10,512 nucleotides of DNA from Neisseria lactamica. Lineage in GTDB: Bacteria; Pseudomonadota; Gammaproteobacteria; Burkholderiales; Neisseriaceae. The first letter of the stretch is position 1; each line of letters begins with the position of its first letter. This document shows positions 6,290 to 10,512 of this stretch, piece after piece. The stretch spans positions 1 through 10,512 of the forward strand of contig JUNU01000439.1 in the NCBI GenBank assembly GCA_001067655.1, read 5' to 3'. The notes beneath the pieces are model-generated. The model was not told the origin of the DNA. It was given only the letters and a program-made list of their open reading frames with translations, and made no database searches. The position numbers and the translations under genes were made by a program.

Positions 6290-7816
6290 TCAAGCGAGGA
6301 AGAGGCGGTACGCGGCGTTTTGGGTTTCGTCCTGATAGCTGTAACCGAGGCTTTCGAGGAAGTTTTCAAATGCTTCATCGTCGGTGGACGGGACGTCGAT
6401 GCCGACGAGAATGCGGCCGTAGTCGGCGCCGTGGTTGCGGTAGTGGAAGAGGGTAATGTTCCAGCCGCCCTGCATATGGTTGAGGAAGCGGGCGAGTGCG
6501 CCGGGGCGTTCGGGGAACTCGAAGCTGATTAGGCGTTCGTGGGTGACTTTTGTTGTGCGTCCGCCGACCATGTAGCGGATGTGGATTTTGGAGATTTCGT
6601 CGTCGGTCAAATCGACATTGGGCAGCCCGGCTTCGGTCAGTTGGCTGCTGATGACGGCAAGGTCTTGGGAACCTGCGGTTTGCAGGCCGACGAAGATGTG
6701 GGCTTTTTGGTCGTCGCCGTAGCGGTAGTTGAACTCGGTGATGTTGCGGCTGCCGAGCAGGTTGACGAATTTGAGGAAACTGCCGCGCTCTTCAGGGATG
6801 GTAACGGCGAAAATGCCTTCGTTGCCTTCGCCCAATTCGCTGCGTTCGGAAACGTGGCGCAGGCGGTGGAAGTTCATGTTGGCGCCGCTGGTGACGGCGA
6901 CGAGGGTTTGGTTTTGGATGCGGTTGCGGGCGGCATAGGTTTTCAAGCCGGCAAGGGCGAGCGCGCCTGCGGGTTCGGTGATGCTGCGGGTGTCGTCGAA
7001 GATGTCTTTGATGGCGCCGCAGATGGCATCGGTGTCAACGGTGATGATGTCGTCCAAGAGGTCGCGGCAGAGGCGGAAGGTTTCTTCGCCGACGACTTTG
7101 ACGGCGGTACCGTCGGAGAAGAGGCCGACGTCTTTGAGGCTGACGACTTTTCCGGCTTCGACGGATTGTTTCATGCAGCAGGAGTCGTGTGTTTGCACGC
7201 CAATGACTTTGATGCTCGGTCGGACTTGTTTGACAAACGCGGCAACGCCCGCAGCCAGCCCGCCGCCGCCGATGGGGACGAAGATGGCGTGGATGTCGTC
7301 GGGACGCTGGCGCACGATTTCCATGCCGACCGTACCTTGTCCGGCGATAACGTCAGGGTCGTCAAACGGGGCGATGTAGGTCAGTTTTTCTTTTTCTGCC
7401 AACTCCATCGCGTAATCATAGGCATCGTTGTAGGAAACGCCTTTAAGGACGACTTCGCCGCCGCGGCTTTTGACGGCGTCGATTTTGATTTGGGGCGTGG
7501 TTTCGGGCATAACAATGACGGCACGACAGCCCAAACGTTGAGCCGAAAGTGCGACGCCTTGTGCGTGGTTGCCTGCGCTGGCGGCGATCACGCCGCAGGC
7601 GAGCGCTTCTTTGGGCAGCTTCGCCATTTTGTTGTACGCGCCGCGAATTTTGAAGGAAAACACGGGTTGCAGGTCTTCGCGTTTGAGCAGGACGTTGTTG
7701 TTCAGACGACGCGACAGCCCGATTGCGGGTTCGAGCGGGGTTTCGACGGCAACGTCGTAAACGGAGGCGGTCAGGATACGGATGAGGTAATCGGAATAAG
7801 ATGGGCGGTTGTTCAT
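6290..7816 (-). CDS. ilvA: Threonine deaminase (threonine ammonia-lyase, biosynthetic)
   Basis: A PLP enzyme converting L-threonine to 2-oxobutanoate and ammonia, the first committed step of isoleucine synthesis, in the cytoplasm. With the chosen start it has 508 residues, close to the biosynthetic E. coli type. The catalytic domain shows the PLP lysine Lys56 in SFKIRG (54-59), ASAGNHAQG (79-87) and the phosphate-binding GGGGLAAG (183-190). Two ACT-like regulatory repeats follow, at about 334-400 and 428-500 (starting GIFAVTIPE and LISFEFPE), so isoleucine feedback inhibition is expected. The ATG at 7816 is preferred because the protein then begins as family members do. An 18-codon extension to a TTG at 7870 is possible, and neither start has a good ribosome site. 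It is divergent from the carboxypeptidase gene. Confidence 0.95.
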   Translation of the reverse strand: MNNRPSYSDYLIRILTASVYDVAVETPLEPAIGLSRRLNNNVLLKREDLQPVFSFKIRGAYNKMAKLPKEALACGVIAASAGNHAQGVALSAQRLGCRAVIVMPETTPQIKIDAVKSRGGEVVLKGVSYNDAYDYAMELAEKEKLTYIAPFDDPDVIAGQGTVGMEIVRQRPDDIHAIFVPIGGGGLAAGVAAFVKQVRPSIKVIGVQTHDSCCMKQSVEAGKVVSLKDVGLFSDGTAVKVVGEETFRLCRDLLDDIITVDTDAICGAIKDIFDDTRSITEPAGALALAGLKTYAARNRIQNQTLVAVTSGANMNFHRLRHVSERSELGEGNEGIFAVTIPEERGSFLKFVNLLGSRNITEFNYRYGDDQKAHIFVGLQTAGSQDLAVISSQLTEAGLPNVDLTDDEISKIHIRYMVGGRTTKVTHERLISFEFPERPGALARFLNHMQGGWNITLFHYRNHGADYGRILVGIDVPSTDDEAFENFLESLGYSYQDETQNAAYRLFLA

Positions 7817-7854
7817 GGTTTTGTGTGCCGGAGGAGTATTTTCGAAAGGAGTGT

Positions 7855-7891
7855 CCGCCGTCCGCGTCAAACTTTGTCAACAAAACGGCGG
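7855..7891 (-). promoter_or_regulatory. Inverted repeat in the ilvA 5' region
   Basis: CCGCCGT (7855-7861) and ACGGCGG (7885-7891) are 7-bp complementary arms, with a possible smaller stem inside (TTTG 7873-7876, CAAA 7881-7884). If the predicted ilvA promoter at 7901-7929 is right, this forms a hairpin in the ilvA leader. A TTGACA on the - strand (7875-7880) lies in it but has no matching -10. Confidence 0.4.
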
Positions 7892-7900
7892 AAAGGTAAA

Positions 7901-7929
7901 ACCATACCCGCGAGGTCGTCTGAAATCAA
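7901..7929 (-). promoter_or_regulatory. Possible ilvA promoter
   Basis: On the - strand TTGATT (7924-7929) and TATGGT (7901-7906) are 17 bases apart, each with four of six consensus matches. The uptake sequence at 7913-7924 occupies most of the spacer. Confidence 0.35.
7913..7924 (+). repeat. DNA uptake sequence between ilvA and the carboxypeptidase gene
   Basis: An exact AGGTCGTCTGAA in the divergent intergenic region, single rather than paired, so not a terminator. Confidence 0.95.
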
Positions 7930-7937
7930 GAAAAATC

Positions 7938-7966
7938 TTAGCAAAGCGAAGTTGCGGCGGTATAAT
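7938..7966 (+). promoter_or_regulatory. Promoter of the D-Ala-D-Ala carboxypeptidase gene
   Basis: TTAGCA (7938-7943) and a perfect TATAAT (7961-7966) are separated by 17 bases. Transcription would start near 7973, giving a leader of about 59 bases before the ATG at 8032. Confidence 0.75.
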
Positions 7967-8031
7967 GACAGCCTTTTGCGCCAAACCGCACGACGCGGTT
8001 GTTTTTATTTCTATTTCCGCACCACATTCCA

Positions 8032-9285
8032 ATGAAAAAAACATTATCCGTATTGATCGCGGCGATGATGATTGCTGCCGCGCAAGCCGCGCCGCAAGCG
8101 GCTAAAAACAACGCAGCTCCCGCAGTTGCCGCTTCCGAGCCGGCTCCTGCCGCCGCATCTCAGCCCGAAGCCATGATGCCCAGCATCAACAGTCCCGATG
8201 CGCCGCCTGCCATTGCCGCTGCCGCATACATTGTTACCGATTTGCACAGCCATCAAGTGCTTGCCTCCAACAATATCGACACGCAGATCGAACCGGCTTC
8301 GCTGACCAAAATGATGACCGCTTATCTCACGTTCAAGGCTTTGGAAAACGGCACATTGCGCGCCGACCAAATGCTGACCGTGTCCGATGCAGGCTGGAAA
8401 ATCGAAGGCTCGCGGATGTTCCTCAATCCCAAAGTCCCCGCCAGCGTGAGTGATTTGATTAAAGGCATGATTGTCCAATCCGGCAACGATGCCGCCACCA
8501 CGCTTGCCGAAGCTATGGGAGGAGGCTCGGTGGACGTGTTCGTCCAACAAATGAACGACGAAGCCAAGCGTTTGGGCATGACCAAAACCCACTTTAAAAA
8601 CCCGACAGGATTGGCTGCCGAAGGCCACGTTTCCACCGTCGGCGATTTAGCCATTTTGTCCGCCGCGCTGATACACGATTATCCGAAATACTATCCCGTA
8701 TTTTCGATTAAATCCTTCAAATACAACAATGTCGAACAGCCAAACCGCAACCTCCTGCTCTACCGCGACTCCAGTGTCGACGGTCTGAAGACGGGACACA
8801 CCGAAAGCGCAGGCTACAACCTTGCCGCTTCCAGCAAACGCAACGGCAGACGCATCGTTTCCATCGTCGTAGGCACCGAGTCCACCGAAGCCCGCGCTTC
8901 CGAAAGCGGCAAACTGCTCAACTGGGCGTTGCAGGCATTCGATACGCCCAAGCTCTACAACGGCGGCGAAATCATTTCCAAGGTCAAAGTCTATAAAGGC
9001 AGCAGCAAATCGGTGAACGTCGGCTTCCTCGAAGACGTGTACATCACGATTCCCCACGATGCCGGACAAAACATCAAACCGATTTTAGAAACCGTCCAGC
9101 CCGTTATCGCCCCGATACGCAAAGGTCAAACCTTGGGCAAACTCAAAATCGTCAAAGACGGCAAAGTCATTACCGAGAAAAACGTCGTCGCCCTCCATTC
9201 CGTCGAAGAAGGCAGTTGGTTCAGACGGATGTGGGATGATATCGTATTGTGGTTCAAAGGCTTGTTCGGCAGCAGTTCGAAATAA
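8032..9285 (+). CDS. dacA: D-alanyl-D-alanine carboxypeptidase (PBP5/6 type, peptidase S11)
   Basis: A low-molecular-weight penicillin-binding protein that removes the terminal D-alanine from peptidoglycan pentapeptides in the periplasm, limiting cross-linking. It has 417 residues. A signal peptide covers 1-20 (ending AAAQAA). An unusual Ala/Pro-rich linker spans about 20-62. The penicilloyl-transferase motifs are complete: SLTK at 90-93 (acylated Ser90), SGN at 150-152 and KTG at 253-255. The C-terminal beta domain follows, and the last 24 residues form an aromatic amphipathic tail (WFRRMW, VLWFKGLF), the peripheral membrane anchor typical of PBP5. The ATG at 8032 is chosen over a TTG at 7999 because it begins the signal peptide with MKK. 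No Shine-Dalgarno is visible. The family is certain; the paralogue letter (dacA versus dacC) is not. Confidence 0.93.
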   Translation: MKKTLSVLIAAMMIAAAQAAPQAAKNNAAPAVAASEPAPAAASQPEAMMPSINSPDAPPAIAAAAYIVTDLHSHQVLASNNIDTQIEPASLTKMMTAYLTFKALENGTLRADQMLTVSDAGWKIEGSRMFLNPKVPASVSDLIKGMIVQSGNDAATTLAEAMGGGSVDVFVQQMNDEAKRLGMTKTHFKNPTGLAAEGHVSTVGDLAILSAALIHDYPKYYPVFSIKSFKYNNVEQPNRNLLLYRDSSVDGLKTGHTESAGYNLAASSKRNGRRIVSIVVGTESTEARASESGKLLNWALQAFDTPKLYNGGEIISKVKVYKGSSKSVNVGFLEDVYITIPHDAGQNIKPILETVQPVIAPIRKGQTLGKLKIVKDGKVITEKNVVALHSVEEGSWFRRMWDDIVLWFKGLFGSSSK

Positions 9286-9298
9286 GCAGGATTGATGA

Positions 9299-9333
9299 AA
9301 AGGTCGTCTGAAAATGGTTTTCAGACGACCTTT
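9299..9333. terminator. Bidirectional terminator made of an inverted uptake-sequence pair
   Basis: Arms 9299-9314 and 9318-9333 are complementary over 16 bases around a TGG loop, and contain exact facing copies of AGGTCGTCTGAA (9301-9312 on +, 9320-9331 on -). T-rich sequence follows on both strands. It lies between the convergent carboxypeptidase stop (9285) and pseudouridine synthase stop (9367). Confidence 0.9.
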
Positions 9334-9366
9334 GTTTTGGATGCGAACAGGACGACGGCAAAGTCT

Positions 9367-10290
9367 TTATAACTCAAATCCGCTTTCAAATATCCGTTTT
9401 TGTCCGCTGATCGGGTCGGTAAACTCAATTCGTTTCGCCAGTAGTTTCAAAGGTTTTTCATAATCTTCATCGCCCGCCGCCAAAGGGGTGGGATAAAGCG
9501 CGTCGTTTAGCAGCGGCATGCCCAAACGCATCATATGCACCCGAAGCTGGTGTTTTTTCCCCGTATGCGGCGTCAGCCGGTAGAGGCTGAATTCGCCGCG
9601 GTTTTCAAGCAATTCGACCGTTGTATGGGCGTTCGGCTCGCCTTCGGTTTCCTGCGTCGTGAAAAACCGTTCCCCGCGCACCATGCGCGAAACCACGTCC
9701 AAGGGATATACCAAATCCGTCCGCGTCGGCGCGACGGCGTGATAGGTTTTACGGACGCTTTTTTCCTGAAACATCGTTTGATAATCGCGTCGCGTGGCAG
9801 GATTGTGCGACAGCAGCATCACGCCCGCCGTATCTTTGTCCAAACGGTGGACCGGCGTAATGTCTGCTACGTTCAAATGCTGCAATTCCGGCCGCAGGCG
9901 CAGGCGGGTCAGCAGGGTTTCGCGCAAAAAACGCCCGCTGGGGATAACGGGCAGAAAATGCGGTTTGTCAACGACAATCAGATGGTCGTCGATGTGCAGG
10001 ATTTTTTCTTCAAACGGAATGACAGGTTCGCTGTCGCTGCTGGTTTCGCGGTAATAAAACATGGTTTTGCCCGGCTCGAACAGCGTGTGTTCGTCAAACG
10101 GCGCGCCGTCTGCATCGACGACGAAGCCGCTGTTCAAACGCCTGCGCCAGTTGTCCTCGCCGACAAAGGGAAAGCGGACGCAGAGGAAATGTAACAGGGG
10201 CAGACCGTAAAACGGTTTTTCGTGCGGCAGTACCAAATAGCTGGGTTTGACGCCGTTTAAAAGCGGGAGGGGGTTGGAGCGTTTTTTCAT
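9367..10290 (-). CDS. RluA-family pseudouridine synthase
   Basis: A predicted RNA-modifying enzyme that isomerises uridine to pseudouridine in the cytoplasm; the target RNA (23S rRNA or tRNA) cannot be read from the sequence. It has 307 residues. The N-terminal part to about residue 60 resembles a short S4-like RNA-binding segment. The catalytic domain begins near LIVVDKP (104-110). The signature VHRLDKDTAG is at 147-156, with catalytic Asp151. The later GKKHQLRVHM (244-253) is the family's uridine-pocket motif. It converges on the carboxypeptidase gene and shares its terminator. No ribosome site precedes the ATG, and a TACAAT on the - strand ends 8 bases before it, so the transcript may be leaderless. 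Confidence 0.9.
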   Translation of the reverse strand: MKKRSNPLPLLNGVKPSYLVLPHEKPFYGLPLLHFLCVRFPFVGEDNWRRRLNSGFVVDADGAPFDEHTLFEPGKTMFYYRETSSDSEPVIPFEEKILHIDDHLIVVDKPHFLPVIPSGRFLRETLLTRLRLRPELQHLNVADITPVHRLDKDTAGVMLLSHNPATRRDYQTMFQEKSVRKTYHAVAPTRTDLVYPLDVVSRMVRGERFFTTQETEGEPNAHTTVELLENRGEFSLYRLTPHTGKKHQLRVHMMRLGMPLLNDALYPTPLAAGDEDYEKPLKLLAKRIEFTDPISGQKRIFESGFEL

Positions 10291-10297
10291 GTGACGG

Positions 10298-10303
10298 ATT
10301 GTA
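10298..10303 (-). promoter_or_regulatory. Possible -10 element of the pseudouridine synthase gene
   Basis: On the - strand TACAAT lies seven bases from the ATG at 10290. Transcription would begin at or next to the start codon. No convincing -35 is present; the expected place is taken by a one-mismatch uptake sequence (10322-10333). Confidence 0.35.
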
Positions 10304-10409
10304 CTCGGTTTCGGTCTTTTTTTCAGAAGACCTAAGTCGGGTTAAGGCTGTCGGGTGATAATGAAGCGGTTTGCATGGGGAAAGATTGTGTTACGGATGA
10401 TGGGGAAAG

Positions 10410-10449
10410 AGGTCGTCTGAAAAGCTGGATTTTGGGTTTCAGACGACGT
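10410..10449 (+). terminator. Imperfect uptake-sequence hairpin with a strong + strand T run
   Basis: An exact AGGTCGTCTGAA (10410-10421) faces a one-mismatch copy (10438-10449). Arms GTCGTCTGAAA (10412-10422) and TTTCAGACGAC (10437-10447) pair around a 14-base loop. The + strand continues with TTTTTATTTG and further T residues. No + strand gene reading into it is visible in the window; on the - strand it would follow a gene lying outside to the right, with a poorer T run. Confidence 0.65.
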
Positions 10450-10488
10450 TTTTATTTGTTTTTTTAAGACAGGTTGGGCAGTGTTTTT

Positions 10489-10505
10489 CGTGGGCAAAGC
10501 CCACG
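10489..10505. repeat. Palindrome at the window edge, probable dispersed neisserial repeat
   Basis: CGTGGGC (10489-10495) and GCCCACG (10499-10505) flank AAA. I recall this GTGGGCAAAGCCCAC motif as frequent in Neisseria intergenic DNA. The rest of the repeat is outside the window. Confidence 0.5.
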
Positions 10506-10512
10506 CTACGGT

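Noticed and set aside
7817..7870. An 18-codon N-terminal extension of IlvA to a TTG at 7870
   Set aside because: It has no ribosome site and no family similarity, while the ATG at 7816 gives the usual length. It cannot be fully excluded.
7999..8031. Upstream TTG start for the carboxypeptidase
   Set aside because: It would put eleven residues before the MKK of a standard signal peptide, and no ribosome site supports it.
6539..8035. A 498-codon open frame on the + strand across ilvA
   Set aside because: It is the complement of ilvA, which has complete family motifs. Its long open length reflects the G/C-rich codon pattern of ilvA, and its translation is repetitive in Asp, Phe, Gly and Val with no domain.
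1..10512. CRISPR arrays, tRNA or rRNA genes, transposase genes
   Set aside because: No regularly spaced direct repeats, no tRNA cloverleaf or rRNA sequence, and no transposase-like frame was seen on either strand.

Overview
The window comes from a Neisseria chromosome. The 12-base DNA uptake sequence AGGTCGTCTGAA occurs 11 times exactly (8 on the + strand, 3 on the - strand), with several one-mismatch copies. The ATGCCGTCTGAA form typical of meningococcus and gonococcus is absent. From memory, the AGGTCGTCTGAA dialect belongs to the N. mucosa / N. sicca group, so a commensal of that group is the best guess. A truncated Correia element at the left edge and a dispersed-type palindrome at the right edge also fit Neisseria.

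Left third (1-3966): the peptidoglycan O-acetylation locus, read leftwards as patA, patB, ape1. PatA is an MBOAT membrane protein that exports acetyl groups. PatB is the periplasmic SGNH transferase that places acetyl on N-acetylmuramic acid C6-OH. Ape1 is the SGNH esterase that removes it so that lytic transglycosylases can act. patA and patB are tightly coupled. ape1 follows a 114-base gap holding a possible hairpin and a possible weak promoter. An inverted uptake-sequence pair ends the operon.

Middle (3967-6231): an AT-rich intergenic stretch holds a 12-bp long-range inverted repeat just downstream of rph (RNase PH, - strand). Divergent from rph is an AT-rich two-gene unit: a helical-repeat acidic protein and a small, very acidic protein. 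Both look like accessory or immunity-type cargo, but I cannot name their functions.

Right half (6232-10512): ilvA (threonine deaminase, - strand) and a class A-type D-Ala-D-Ala carboxypeptidase (+ strand) are divergent, with back-to-back predicted promoters. An RluA-family pseudouridine synthase (- strand) converges on the carboxypeptidase. The two convergent junctions in this half are closed by paired uptake-sequence hairpins.

The core genes are ordinary. The parts worth a second look are the AT-rich gene pair, the structured region after rph, and the way uptake sequences are built into PatB. I did not find a convincing, wholly new system.
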